From the NCBI GenBank assembly GCA_002412545.1, contig DHVG01000001.1, positions 73,341 through 137,340 on the forward strand: 64,000 nt of DNA, read 5' to 3'. This DNA is from Elusimicrobia bacterium UBA5214. GTDB taxonomy: Bacteria; Elusimicrobiota; UBA5214. How positions within the stretch are numbered: the first letter of the stretch is position 1; the number at the start of each line of letters is the position of its first letter. Positions 7,893 through 15,784 of the stretch are shown here, one piece after another. A program made the translations under genes and the position numbers. Below the pieces are notes generated by a model. The model was not told where the DNA came from and did not search any database. It saw only the letters and a list, made by a program, of their open reading frames with translations.

Positions 7893-8348
7893 GTAATCAA
7901 ATTTTTTTAGAACTTCTTCAATTATTTCCCAAGAGAACCCATGCCGTAAAAGTAAATTCTGTATTCTTTGTTTAACCTTTGTAGGTTCTAAATTTCTGTA
8001 TTGTTTAATTTTCTTCTCTACCAATTTTTTTGCTACTTCTTTATCCGATAACAGCCCTTCTTGTTCATCAAAATCTAAGTTCACTGTTTCCGCAGAAATA
8101 CCCTTCTGTTTCAATTCCCAGTGAATATATTTTTTGCTGTATCCTTTTCTTTTGCGCGATTCTATCCATTCCCGAGTAAATTGTTGGTCATCAAGATATT
8201 TTTTTTCTTTCAGCCAACCAATAGTATCGGCAATTACAGTATCATTGAACTTTTTTTGTTTCAGTTTTTCTCGGATTTCCTTTTCACTACGGTTACGATA
8301 TTTTAGTAATTTTGAAGCATAATTTCTACTTTCTTCTGATTCTTTCAT
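7884..8348 (-). CDS. recX: RecX-family regulatory protein
   Basis: 154 aa, mostly helical, with the three-repeat RecX pattern: YASKLLKYRNRSEKEIREKL, then IGWLKEKKYLDDQQFTREWI, then KKYIHWELKQKGI and QRIQNLLLRHGFSWEIIEEVL. RecX binds and restrains RecA filaments. Its last four residues and stop codon lie in a GATTACGGCGATT repeat. recA is not in the window. Confidence 0.85.
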   Translation of the reverse strand: MKESEESRNYASKLLKYRNRSEKEIREKLKQKKFNDTVIADTIGWLKEKKYLDDQQFTREWIESRKRKGYSKKYIHWELKQKGISAETVNLDFDEQEGLLSDKEVAKKLVEKKIKQYRNLEPTKVKQRIQNLLLRHGFSWEIIEEVLKKFDYGD

Positions 8349-8351
8349 AGA

Positions 8352-8480
8352 TTCGTTTAGTCCGTTAGGTCCGTTTGGTCCGTTAAGTCCGTTGAGTCGG
8401 GTTAGTCCGTTGAGTCGGTTAATTCCGTTAGGTCCGTTAACGGTCTAAACGGACAAAACGGTCATAACGGTCTCAACGAG
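8352..8480 (-). repeat. GTCCGTTAG word array, forward then inverted
   Basis: About ten variants of a 9-bp word (GTCCGTTAG, GTCCGTTTG, GTCCGTTAA, GTCGGTTAA) are followed by about five inverted forms (AACGGTCTA, AACGGACAA, AACGGTCAT). The two halves could pair into a hairpin over 100 nt in either strand. It fills the gap between the Mut7-C gene and recX; the Mut7-C stop codon TGA is inside it. Confidence 0.85.
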
Positions 8481-8937
8481 CAGTTTGAATTTGCGTGTAT
8501 TTATTTCGCATTAAGTCCCAATGTGTTCCGGGCCAGTAAATTTTTTGACAGGTGAAACAGAAAGAAAAATTTTCTTGTGTTTGATAAACAAAAGACGGGA
8601 CTTTATCTTTTACTTTTTCTTTCTCAATTGGTTCCAAAAGTGTATTACAGAGACAACAGCGGGTAAACATTTTTTCTGGGTCAACTTTTAGATTAAGTTC
8701 TTTTAAAACCTGCTGAATTTGTTTTTCATAATTATCACTGTCAATCAGTAAAACTTTTAATGCTTTATTTTTGCTCACCCGCTGGTCACGGGTAAGCAGT
8801 ATTCTTCCTTCTTTCAAACTCTGATAGACAATAATATTCTTATTTAAAGATGTAAAATATTCGGTATCAAACCCGAAAATCCTTAACCATTTACAGAGAC
8901 GTCCAAGCATAAAATCAACTAAAAATTTTGGTTCCAT
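8473..8937 (-). CDS. Mut7-C RNase domain protein
   Basis: 154 aa. The N-terminal PIN-like Mut7-C pattern is clear: FLVDFMLGRLCKWLRIFGFD, then ILLTRDQRV with the conserved acidic residue, then VLLID. A C-terminal zinc ribbon follows (CCLCN and CFTC pairs). The family is predicted to have RNase activity. Gap regions on both sides are GTCCGTT word arrays. Confidence 0.85.
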   Translation of the reverse strand: MEPKFLVDFMLGRLCKWLRIFGFDTEYFTSLNKNIIVYQSLKEGRILLTRDQRVSKNKALKVLLIDSDNYEKQIQQVLKELNLKVDPEKMFTRCCLCNTLLEPIEKEKVKDKVPSFVYQTQENFSFCFTCQKIYWPGTHWDLMRNKYTQIQTAR

Positions 8938-8939
8938 AA

Positions 8940-9031
8940 ATTCGTTATGTCCGTTATTTCCGTTTAGTCCGTTATGTCGGTTAACGGTCTCAACGGTCTA
9001 ACGGACGAAACGGTCCTAACCATCTAAACGC
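8940..9031 (-). repeat. GTCCGTTAG word array, forward then inverted
   Basis: Five forward words (TTCGTTATG, GTCCGTTAT, TTCCGTTTA, GTCCGTTAT, GTCGGTTAA) and then five inverted ones (AACGGTCTC, AACGGTCTA, ACGGACGAA, ACGGTCCTA, and a decayed copy). Same family as 8352-8480 but a different word order. The DUF362 stop codon TAG lies at its edge. Confidence 0.82.
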
Positions 9032-10145
9032 TTATTAGTTCATATTTACGTGAACCAAGACCGATTTTTTCGGCATAGTCAAGTTGGATTGTCCAGTCAA
9101 TTTGCGGGAAAATGTCACGGAAGAAATCTTTACCGAACTTTTTGTTAACTAAATCTACACTCGCTTGGTCAATTGCTACCGGGTCAGTGCTGACTAAAAT
9201 ACCAATATCCGGAATAAGTGGTTCTTCTTTCCGACCATAGCAGTCGCAGTATTTAGTAATATATTGCAAGAAATTTATACAGAAAAAGTTTTTATTTTTT
9301 ACTGCACCGTAAGCATACTCAACAATTTTTTCCTGACAATTTTTTACCGATTCATTCCAGGGAAGTTTAATTGCTCCATAATGGCAGGTAAGAATACATT
9401 CACCGCAACCGGTGCATTTATTTTTATCAAGAAAAATCTTAGATTCTTTGTGTAATGTGTTAAGTGTAACGTGTAAGGTTAAGGCGGAGGAGGGGCACCA
9501 TTTGATACAGAGACCACAGGCGGTACAATTTTCTGCGACTATTTCCGGAACAATTGAATGATGCATTTCATATTTACCTGCTCGTGCACCGCAACCCATG
9601 CCCATATTTTTTAAAGTTCCACCGAAACCGGTAACCTCGTGTCCTTTAAAATGAGTAAGAAAAACTATTGAATCAGTGTAGTGTATTGCATGAGCAATTT
9701 TTACTTTCTTGAAATGTTTGAGGTTTACCCCGTTAGAAAAATTAGAAACCTTTCTAACGGGGTTAATTTCTACTTCTACATAGGAATTTCCGCGCAGACC
9801 GTCCGCGATTAAAATCGGGCAACCAAGAGTTTCTTCCCGGAAACCGTGGAAAGAGGCAGTTTGTAAATGGTGCACCGCATCACTTCGTTCACCGACATAA
9901 ATTGTATTTGCATCAGTTACAAACGGATGTGCACCCAGGGTTTTAATTTTTTCTACGACTGGTTTAACTTCTGCTGGTTTAAGATGTCCGAAATTACCTT
10001 TTTCACCGAAGGTAAGTTTAATTGCGGTAAAATCATTTTCTTTAATAATTTCGCGGGGATTAATTTTTTCCAAAAGTTCGGGGAGATATTTGAGGTGGTC
10101 ATTTTTTTTAGATTGGTAGTCAAGAAAATAAACTTTACTTTTCAT
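9024..10145 (-). CDS. DUF362 protein with two 4Fe-4S motifs
   Basis: 373 aa. DUF362 proteins are iron-sulfur proteins of poorly known function, often annotated as ferredoxin-like. The N-terminal DUF362 part includes FGEKGNFGHLKPAEV and HFKGHEVTGFGGTLKNMGMG. The ferredoxin part has CTACGLCIKWCP and CTGCGECILTC. The final segment GILVSTDPVAIDQASVD completes the DUF362 domain. Two in-frame repeats lie inside: a CCCCGTTAGAAA palindrome (9728-9762) and a TGTGTAATGTG word array (9449-9478) between the two cluster motifs. Confidence 0.88.
   Translation of the reverse strand: MKSKVYFLDYQSKKNDHLKYLPELLEKINPREIIKENDFTAIKLTFGEKGNFGHLKPAEVKPVVEKIKTLGAHPFVTDANTIYVGERSDAVHHLQTASFHGFREETLGCPILIADGLRGNSYVEVEINPVRKVSNFSNGVNLKHFKKVKIAHAIHYTDSIVFLTHFKGHEVTGFGGTLKNMGMGCGARAGKYEMHHSIVPEIVAENCTACGLCIKWCPSSALTLHVTLNTLHKESKIFLDKNKCTGCGECILTCHYGAIKLPWNESVKNCQEKIVEYAYGAVKNKNFFCINFLQYITKYCDCYGRKEEPLIPDIGILVSTDPVAIDQASVDLVNKKFGKDFFRDIFPQIDWTIQLDYAEKIGLGSRKYELISV
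9449..9478 (-). repeat. In-frame TGTGTAATGTG word repeat in the DUF362 gene
   Basis: Tandem variants TGTGTAATG, TGTTAAGTG, TAACGTGTAAGG are translated as LTLHVTLNTLHKES between the two CxxCxxC motifs of the ferredoxin domain. Confidence 0.62.
9728..9762 (-). mobile_element. 35-bp palindromic element, in frame in the DUF362 gene
   Basis: CCCCGTTAGAAA (9728-9739) and TTTCTAACGGGG (9751-9762) are perfect inverted repeats with an 11-base centre. Near-matching four-base flanks (TTTA left, TTAA right) suggest a duplication. Removing 39 bases (35 plus 4) would join EVEIN to LKHFKKV, adding 13 codons by insertion without breaking the frame. It has no coding capacity of its own. Confidence 0.65.
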
Positions 10146-10258
10146 TAGTAAGAATGATTACGCAGATTTTCTAAAGTAGATTACACAGATTTTTGAGAAT
10201 GATTACAGTGATTTTGTTACTAACTTCCAACTCACTAACTTTCTAACTTACTAACTGA
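10146..10258 (-). repeat. Mixed word array (GATTACGCAGATT and CTAACTTTCTAACTT)
   Basis: First three variants of GATTACGCAGATTTT, then a run of TAACTTCCAACTCACTAACTT-like words (7-8 bp period; given here within 20 bases). It fills the gap between the ferredoxin and DUF362 genes and runs into the ferredoxin stop codon. Confidence 0.75.
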
Positions 10259-10442
10259 CTTTGATTGCTTCCACTGGACAATCTTCAGCTGCCTGTTTAG
10301 CACAGTCAACTGACCCGGCAGGAATTTCGTTAACTTTTACTACTGCCACCATTGCATTTTCATCCATTTGGAAGACATCCGGACAAGTATCTACGCAAAG
10401 TCCGCAACCAGTACATAAATCTTTATCCACCGTTGCTTTCAT
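10251..10442 (-). CDS. Small single-cluster 4Fe-4S ferredoxin
   Basis: A 63-aa electron carrier. CTGCGLCVDTCP gives three ligands and a disulfide cysteine; the last ligand is the cysteine of EDCPVEAI. The start at 10442 (KATVDKDLC) is chosen because GGAGGA lies six bases upstream; an in-frame ATG-like start ten codons earlier has no such site. It could supply electrons to the flavin or Fe-S enzymes in the window (EtfA, radical SAM enzymes, RfbH), but no specific partner is shown. Confidence 0.93.
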   Translation of the reverse strand: MKATVDKDLCTGCGLCVDTCPDVFQMDENAMVAVVKVNEIPAGSVDCAKQAAEDCPVEAIKVS

Positions 10443-10595
10443 TTTATCCTCCATCTTCAGCGGATTAACCAAATGATAACGAATTTGGCGAATGAAAAAA
10501 GTTCGAATTACCCGGTTATATTATTCTTTAATCTTCGTAGTAAGAAATTTTACTAAAATTGGTTGTTTTTTGCAAAACAAGAAAATTAAGTAAAA

Positions 10596-12605
10596 CTATT
10601 TCGTGACCAGGTCAATAAATTCCTTTTCGTTAATGATTTTGATACCTAACTTCTTTGCTTTAATATATTTTGAGCCGGGATTTTCCCCGACAACAACATA
10701 GTCAGTTTTCTTAGAAACACTGGAAGTGGGACTGCCACCCAGTTCTTTAACCTTTGTTTCCGCATCCGAGCGAGTGAAAGATTTCATTTCACCGGTAAAA
10801 ACAAAAGTTTTACCGGAAAAAGGTCGCGGACCGATTTTTTTCTTTTCCTCTTCCATACGTACTCCTACCTTTTTCAATTTTTCAATCAGTTTTCTTGTCC
10901 CTTCCTGATGAAAAGAATTCACTACTGACTCAGCCATTACCGGTCCGACTTCATAGATTGAGGTTAAATCTTCAACTTTTGCTTTCATTAATTTGTCCAT
11001 TGTTGTGAATCTCTCGGCTAATACTTGTGCCGCTTTTTCACCGACATTACGAATACCAAGAGCATAGAGCAACCGACTTAAAGATTGATTTTTACTGTTT
11101 TCTATCGCCTTCAGTAAATTTTCTGCCTTTTTCTCAGCGAAAAGTTCCAATTTTAGCAAGTCATCTTTTTTCAGGAAATATATATCGGCAAAATCGGAGA
11201 CCATCTTTTTTGCTACTAATTGTTCAACTACCGATTCACCAAGACCTTCAATATCCATTGCTTCTCGTCTACCAAAATGGACTAATCCGCGGGCAAGTTG
11301 TGCCGGGCAGGAAGGATTGATACAGCGATAGGCAACTTCTTCCTCCTTTTCTTTAACTATTGGTCCGGTGCATACCGGACATTTAGTCGGTACTTTAAAC
11401 TCTTTCTCTTTACCGGTTCGTTTTGATTCAATCACTTTTACTACTTTCGGAATTACTTCACCTGCACGTTCAATTAAGACCGTATCCCCAATTTTAACAC
11501 CTAATCTCTTAATTTCATCAAAATTATGTAAAGTAGAATGAGAAATAGTTACACCACCACATTCTACCGGTTCAAGTTCAGCAACCGGGGTGATGATTCC
11601 GGTCCGTCCAACATTAGCGATTATATTTTTAACCTTTGTTGTCGCTTGCCGGGCAGGAAATTTGTAAGCAATTGCCCAGCGTGGACTTTTCATTGTTGTG
11701 CCAAGTTTTCCCTGCTGGCTGAGAGAATTGACCTTTATTACCATCCCGTCAATTTCATAAGGTAGAATATTTCTTTTTTCTTCCCATTCTTTACAATAAT
11801 TGATAACTTCGTCAATATTTTTACAAAGTTTTGCTTCTTCAATAGCTTTTATCCCGTATTCTTTTAATGTCTGCAAATATTCCCAGTGGGTATTTAGTTT
11901 CTTCCCCCCTTCTACTAATCCGTAGGAGTGAGCGAAAAATTTTAAGGGACGGCTGGCAGTAACCTGTGGGTCTTTTTGTCTTAAACTACCAGCAGTAGCG
12001 TTACGGGGATTAGCAAAAATTGTTTCTCCACGAGAGTTCATTTTTTCATTTAAACGGTTAAATTCCTTTTTCTCGATATAGACTTCACCACGAATCTCCA
12101 AAAAGACGGGAAGTGGGTAGTGGGATGCGGCAAGTAGGGAAAGAGGAACGGAACGAATAGTCTTGATGTTAGCAGTGATATCTTCACCAGTTTCGCCATC
12201 ACCACGGGTTGCTCCGACTTCAAGAATGCCATTTTTATAAGTCAGTGCAGTACTCACGCCATCAATTTTTGGTTCAACAACATATTCCCATTTTTCACCT
12301 TTTATTCCTTTATTAACCCGTTCGTCCCATTCTTTTACTTCTTCCGCTGAGTAGGTGTTTTCTAAAGAAAGCATTGGTTTAGCATGTTTGACCGGTTGGA
12401 AAAGTTCGGCAGGTTGTCCGGAAACTCTTTGTGTAGGTGAGTCGGGAGTGATAAATTGGGGATATTTTTTTTCTAAATCTACTAATTTTTTGTAAAGTTT
12501 ATCGTACTCGGTATCGGAAATTTCCGGCTGGTTCAGTACATAGTAAAGATAATCGTGATGCCTAATTTCTTGACGAAGTTTTTCAATTTCTTTTTTTATT
12601 TCCAT
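10596..12605 (-). CDS. ligA: NAD-dependent DNA ligase
   Basis: 669 aa, full family length. N-terminal Ia domain, adenylation motif KIDG with the nucleotide-accepting lysine at 113, OB fold, zinc finger (CPVC and CINPSC pairs near 405-430), helix-hairpin-helix repeats, and a C-terminal BRCT domain (GKTFVFTGEM to the end). Seals nicks in replication and repair using NAD. A word repeat (12108-12140) lies in a loop before EIRGEV. Confidence 0.97.
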   Translation of the reverse strand: MEIKKEIEKLRQEIRHHDYLYYVLNQPEISDTEYDKLYKKLVDLEKKYPQFITPDSPTQRVSGQPAELFQPVKHAKPMLSLENTYSAEEVKEWDERVNKGIKGEKWEYVVEPKIDGVSTALTYKNGILEVGATRGDGETGEDITANIKTIRSVPLSLLAASHYPLPVFLEIRGEVYIEKKEFNRLNEKMNSRGETIFANPRNATAGSLRQKDPQVTASRPLKFFAHSYGLVEGGKKLNTHWEYLQTLKEYGIKAIEEAKLCKNIDEVINYCKEWEEKRNILPYEIDGMVIKVNSLSQQGKLGTTMKSPRWAIAYKFPARQATTKVKNIIANVGRTGIITPVAELEPVECGGVTISHSTLHNFDEIKRLGVKIGDTVLIERAGEVIPKVVKVIESKRTGKEKEFKVPTKCPVCTGPIVKEKEEEVAYRCINPSCPAQLARGLVHFGRREAMDIEGLGESVVEQLVAKKMVSDFADIYFLKKDDLLKLELFAEKKAENLLKAIENSKNQSLSRLLYALGIRNVGEKAAQVLAERFTTMDKLMKAKVEDLTSIYEVGPVMAESVVNSFHQEGTRKLIEKLKKVGVRMEEEKKKIGPRPFSGKTFVFTGEMKSFTRSDAETKVKELGGSPTSSVSKKTDYVVVGENPGSKYIKAKKLGIKIINEKEFIDLVTK
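12108..12140 (-). repeat. In-frame AAGTGGGTAGTGGGATGCGG word repeat in ligA
   Basis: Variants of GAAGTGGGTAGTGGGAT and CGGCAAGTAGGGA in tandem, read as SLLAASHYPLPVF just before the conserved LEIRGEV motif of the adenylation domain. Confidence 0.5.
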
Positions 12606-12639
12606 GTTAGAGAAATTACCTCAGATAAATTATGAGTTC

Positions 12640-12707
12640 GTTTAATTCTGATTTATGAGTTATGATTTATGAATTAAAATCATATTTCATACTTCATAGT
12701 TCATACT
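12640..12707 (-). repeat. TTATGAGTTATGA word array, forward then inverted
   Basis: Forward words (TTATGAG, TTATGAT, TTATGAA) are followed by inverted words (TTTCATACTTCATAG, TTCATACTT). It fills the nusB-ligA gap and closely matches the array at 34991-35072. Confidence 0.8.
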
Positions 12708-13117
12708 TATTTTTTTCGGACTTCTTCCTTAATTTTGTCCAATATACCATTAACAAATTTTCCTGACTCAGCAGTAGAATACTTTTTAGCGATTTCAATT
12801 GCTTCATCAATAATTACATTTGCTGGAGTATCAAGTTGATTAATTAATTCAAATGTTGCCATCCTTAAAATAGTGCGGTCAATGGAAGCCATCCGTTTTA
12901 ATTCCCAATTTTGTGCATGTTGGGAAATTAATTTATCAATTTTGGAGAGATTGTTCTTTGTCCCTTCGGTTAATAAGTTAGCAAATTCTTTGACTGATTT
13001 AGGGGCATCATTTTCTCGCCAAAAAGAAAGAGATGCTTCTTTCAGAGGCAAACCACCGATATCCATCAAATAAAGGATGGTGATTGTAGCTTCACGTGCT
13101 ACTCTTCTTTGTCCCAT
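12707..13117 (-). CDS. nusB: Transcription antitermination factor NusB
   Basis: 136 aa, all-helical NusB fold: RRVAREATITILYLMD at the N-terminus and the conserved DRTILRMATFELI and VIIDEAIEIAKKYSTAESGKFVNGIL near the C-terminus (family motif pattern). With NusE it promotes antitermination of rRNA operons. It lies between ligA and ribH, as nusB often follows ribH in bacteria. Confidence 0.94.
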   Translation of the reverse strand: MGQRRVAREATITILYLMDIGGLPLKEASLSFWRENDAPKSVKEFANLLTEGTKNNLSKIDKLISQHAQNWELKRMASIDRTILRMATFELINQLDTPANVIIDEAIEIAKKYSTAESGKFVNGILDKIKEEVRKK

Positions 13118-13125
13118 TCTTTTTA

Positions 13126-13174
13126 ATCACAGATTACACAGATTAAAGACCTGATTACACAGATTTAAGTCCTT
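13126..13174 (-). repeat. GATTACACAGATT word repeat between nusB and ribH
   Basis: Three variants of GATTACACAGATTAAA in tandem, two nearly exact. Fills part of the nusB-ribH gap. Confidence 0.7.
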
Positions 13175-13226
13175 TTACATATTACATATCAACTTATAAA
13201 CGTATCCACCTTTGTAGTTAAAGGAC

Positions 13227-13694
13227 TTACTTTATTTGTTCTAAGAGGTTAACCATTTCAATTACTGATTCGGCTGCTTGTGCACCTTTATTGCCTGCTT
13301 TTGTGCCTGCCCGTTCAATTGCTTGTTCTAAATTATCGGTAGTGAGTATACCAAAAGAAATTGGTATACCGGTTTCTAAAGTAGTTTGAGCAATACCTTT
13401 GGTTACTTCCGCAGCAATAAATTCATAGTGCGGTGTATCACCGGCAATAATTGCCCCGAGACAGATTATACCATCAAATTTCTTACTCTGGGCAATTTTT
13501 TTTGCTAAGAGCGGTATTTCAAAACTTCCCGCAGTCCAGAAGATTTCAATCTTGTTTTCGTCAGCATTATGCCGACGGAGTGAATCTAAAGCTCCATCAA
13601 GAAGTTTAGCGGTGATAAACTCGTTAAATCTTGAGACAATTATAGCAAACTTCTTTCCGGTTGCTAAAAGTTTACCCGCATAGGTTTTAACCAT
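13227..13694 (-). CDS. ribH: 6,7-dimethyl-8-ribityllumazine synthase
   Basis: 155 aa. Condenses the ribityl-uracil and dihydroxybutanone phosphate to lumazine, the step before riboflavin. Motifs: VSRFNEFIT, GSFEIP, GAIIAGDTPHYEFIAAEVTKGI with the catalytic histidine, and FGILTTDNLEQAIERAG. The start at 13694 is chosen because GGAGGAGGTG (13701-13710) is an excellent ribosome site for it; a longer frame would begin inside that site. Last gene of the riboswitch-controlled riboflavin operon. Confidence 0.95.
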   Translation of the reverse strand: MVKTYAGKLLATGKKFAIIVSRFNEFITAKLLDGALDSLRRHNADENKIEIFWTAGSFEIPLLAKKIAQSKKFDGIICLGAIIAGDTPHYEFIAAEVTKGIAQTTLETGIPISFGILTTDNLEQAIERAGTKAGNKGAQAAESVIEMVNLLEQIK

Positions 13695-13716
13695 TCTTTT
13701 CACCTCCTCCATAGAG

Positions 13717-13771
13717 ATTGATTGCAGTGATTATACAAAACGATTACAGCGATATTTTTATCGCCGGAATC
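13717..13771 (-). repeat. GATTGCAGTGATT word array between ribH and ribBA
   Basis: Two forward words (GATTGCAGTGATTA, GATTACAGCGATA) and one inverted (ATCGCCGGAATCA). Same family as 7817-7892. Confidence 0.7.
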
Positions 13772-13774
13772 ACT

Positions 13775-14980
13775 TTAGACACTTGTAAGTAAGTGTCCTA
13801 ATTTTTTCTTTTTTGTTTCTAAATATTTGTAAGCAATCTCTGTTTTTGGTTTTATTTCTATCGGGACACGTTTTATAATTTTCAATCCGTAACCTTGTAA
13901 ACCACTAATTTTTCTCGGATTATTGGTGAGGAGACGAATACTTTTTAATCCGAGGTCAACAAGTATCTGCGCACCGATACCGTAGTCACGCAAATCTGCT
14001 GGATAACCTAATTTACGATTTGCTTCTACGGTATCTAATCCTTTGTCTTGCAGTGCGTAAGCATGCAGTTTATTCACTAAACCAATTCCGCGTCCCTCCT
14101 GATGCATATATAATAATACCCCTTTACCTTCCTGAGCAATTATCTCTAATGCTTGATGAAGTTGTTCACCGCAATCACAGCGTAAGGAATGGAAAGTTTC
14201 ACCAGTTAAACAAGAAGAATGAACCCTGACTAAAACATTTTTTTTCTTTTCTACATTTCCTTTTACCAAAGCCAGATGATGTTCTTTGTTTATTGTATCT
14301 TCGTAAACATAAAGAGTAAAATTACCGAATTCAGTCGGTAGTTCGGTTAGAGAAATACGACGTATAAATTTTTCGGTCTTTCTTTGGTATTCAATTAAAT
14401 CAGCAATGGTAATAATTTTAAGTTTATGTCTTTTTGCAAATTTAGAAAGTTCGGGTAATCGTGCCATTGTGCCATCTTCATGCATAATTTCACAAATTAC
14501 ACCGGCAGGATATAATCCAGCAAGTTTTGCTAAATCTACTGCTGCTTCGGTATGTCCAGCACGAACTAATACTCCTCCTTCCTTATAGCGGAGAGGAAAA
14601 ATATGTCCGGGACGGTTCAAATTTTCGGATTTAGTTCGTTGGTCAAGAATAGTTTTAATTGTCCGTGCACGGTCATGCGCGGAAATACCGGTAGTAATCC
14701 CTTTCTTTGCATTTACGGAAACGGTGAAAGCAGTTTCTTTGTAGTCAGTATTTTCCTTAACCATCGGATAAATTTTTAATTCGTCAAGTCGTTTACCAAT
14801 AATCGGCAGACAAATCAGTCCCCGTCCATATTTTGCCATAAAATTTATCACCTGTGGTGTAACTTTTTCGGCAGCAGAGACCAAGTCACCTTCATTCTCC
14901 CGTGAAGGGTCATCAACAACGATTAGTATTTTACCTTTTTTAATTTCACTTAGTGCTTCAGGAATAGATGCAAATTTCAT
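13775..14980 (-). CDS. ribBA: Bifunctional DHBP synthase / GTP cyclohydrolase II
   Basis: 401 aa. The N-terminal RibB domain has DDPSRENEGD (metal-binding acidic site) and GHTEAAVDLAKLAGL; the C-terminal RibA domain has the zinc-binding SSCLTGETFHSLRCDCG and HQEGRGIGL. It makes both precursors of riboflavin, from ribulose 5-phosphate and GTP. Both active sites look intact. Third gene of the riboflavin operon. Confidence 0.97.
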   Translation of the reverse strand: MKFASIPEALSEIKKGKILIVVDDPSRENEGDLVSAAEKVTPQVINFMAKYGRGLICLPIIGKRLDELKIYPMVKENTDYKETAFTVSVNAKKGITTGISAHDRARTIKTILDQRTKSENLNRPGHIFPLRYKEGGVLVRAGHTEAAVDLAKLAGLYPAGVICEIMHEDGTMARLPELSKFAKRHKLKIITIADLIEYQRKTEKFIRRISLTELPTEFGNFTLYVYEDTINKEHHLALVKGNVEKKKNVLVRVHSSCLTGETFHSLRCDCGEQLHQALEIIAQEGKGVLLYMHQEGRGIGLVNKLHAYALQDKGLDTVEANRKLGYPADLRDYGIGAQILVDLGLKSIRLLTNNPRKISGLQGYGLKIIKRVPIEIKPKTEIAYKYLETKKKKLGHLLTSV

Positions 14981-14986
14981 ATTTTT

Positions 14987-15133
14987 TTCGTTATGTCCGT
15001 TTAGTCGGTTATGTCCGTTTGGTCAGTTACTTCCGTTTAGACCGTTAAGCCGGTTTGGTCCGTTATTTTCGTTAAAGCAGTGAACCAATAGAACGGACTT
15101 AACGGACTAAACTGACTGAACGAACTGAACAGA
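14987..15133 (-). repeat. GTCCGTTAG word array, forward then inverted
   Basis: About nine forward words (TTCGTTATG, GTCCGTTTA, GTCGGTTAT, GTCAGTTAC, TTCCGTTTA and others), a short spacer, then inverted forms (AACGGACTT, AACGGACTA, AACTGACTG, AACGAACTG). It fills the whole gap between ribE and ribBA, so it lies inside the riboflavin operon mRNA. Confidence 0.8.
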
Positions 15134-15781
15134 TTAAAGATAACCAGTTTTTTTAAGGAAATCTAAAGTAATTTCTTTTTTTGTTTTTTTAGTTTGGATA
15201 AAACTCTCCATATATTTTGCCAGAATATCGGGTTCAAGATTAACACTGTCACTAACTTTTTTAAATCCAAGAGTAGTATTCTCCAGAGTGTAAGGAATAA
15301 CCGCTACCGTGAAAGTTGGTGATTGGTAATTGGTAATTGGTGATTGGTTTACGGAAACTATAGTAAGACTGATACCGTCAACGGCGATTGAACCTTTAGA
15401 AACAAGGTATTTAGCAATTTCCTCTGATATAGAAAATTCAAAAATTTTTGTTTCATTTTCTGCTTTAATTGACAAGATTTTACCTACTCCTTCAATATGT
15501 CCAGTAAGAAAATGTCCACCTAATCGCTCACCAACTTTTATTGCTCTTTCTAAGTTAACTTCATCTCTTGGTTTTAACTCTCCTAAATTGGTTTTTTTCA
15601 GTGTTTCTTCACTGAGGTCAAAACTTATAACTTGCGACCGGTAACTGGTAACTGTCAGACAGACTCCATTTACGGCGATACTTTCTCCAATTTTTATATT
15701 GTTAAGTTTTGTACTCACTGATAATTCGGTATTAGTGATTTTTTTTACTATTCCCAAATCTTCAATTATACCGGTAAACAT
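15134..15781 (-). CDS. ribE: Riboflavin synthase alpha subunit
   Basis: 215 aa. Dismutates two lumazines to riboflavin. It has the two similar halves expected: MFTGIIEDLG and GESIAVNGVCLTV in the first, LGGHFLTGHIEGVG and GSIAVDGISLTIV in the second. The start is placed at the universal MFTGIIE; codons upstream derive from a TTAACACGAATT word repeat. Two word repeats are inside: 15316-15350, with heptamer TGGTGAT/TGGTAAT read as NQSPITNYQSPTF, and a short GGTAACTGGTAACTG stretch at 15640-15654. Confidence 0.94.
   Translation of the reverse strand: MFTGIIEDLGIVKKITNTELSVSTKLNNIKIGESIAVNGVCLTVTSYRSQVISFDLSEETLKKTNLGELKPRDEVNLERAIKVGERLGGHFLTGHIEGVGKILSIKAENETKIFEFSISEEIAKYLVSKGSIAVDGISLTIVSVNQSPITNYQSPTFTVAVIPYTLENTTLGFKKVSDSVNLEPDILAKYMESFIQTKKTKKEITLDFLKKTGYL
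15316..15350 (-). repeat. In-frame TGGTGAT/TGGTAAT heptamer repeat in ribE
   Basis: Four tandem heptamers (TGGTGAT, TGGTAAT, TGGTAAT, TGGTGAT). Because seven is not a multiple of three, the peptide runs through different frames of the word (SPITNYQSP). It sits between SLTIVSV and FTVAVIPYTL, where other riboflavin synthases have only a few residues. Confidence 0.75.
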
Positions 15782-15784
15782 TTT

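Noticed and set aside
8352..9031. A CRISPR array, suggested by regular short repeats between genes.
   Set aside because: The words are 7-16 bp, vary from copy to copy, have no unique spacers of constant length, and switch to the inverted word half way. No cas gene is in the window.
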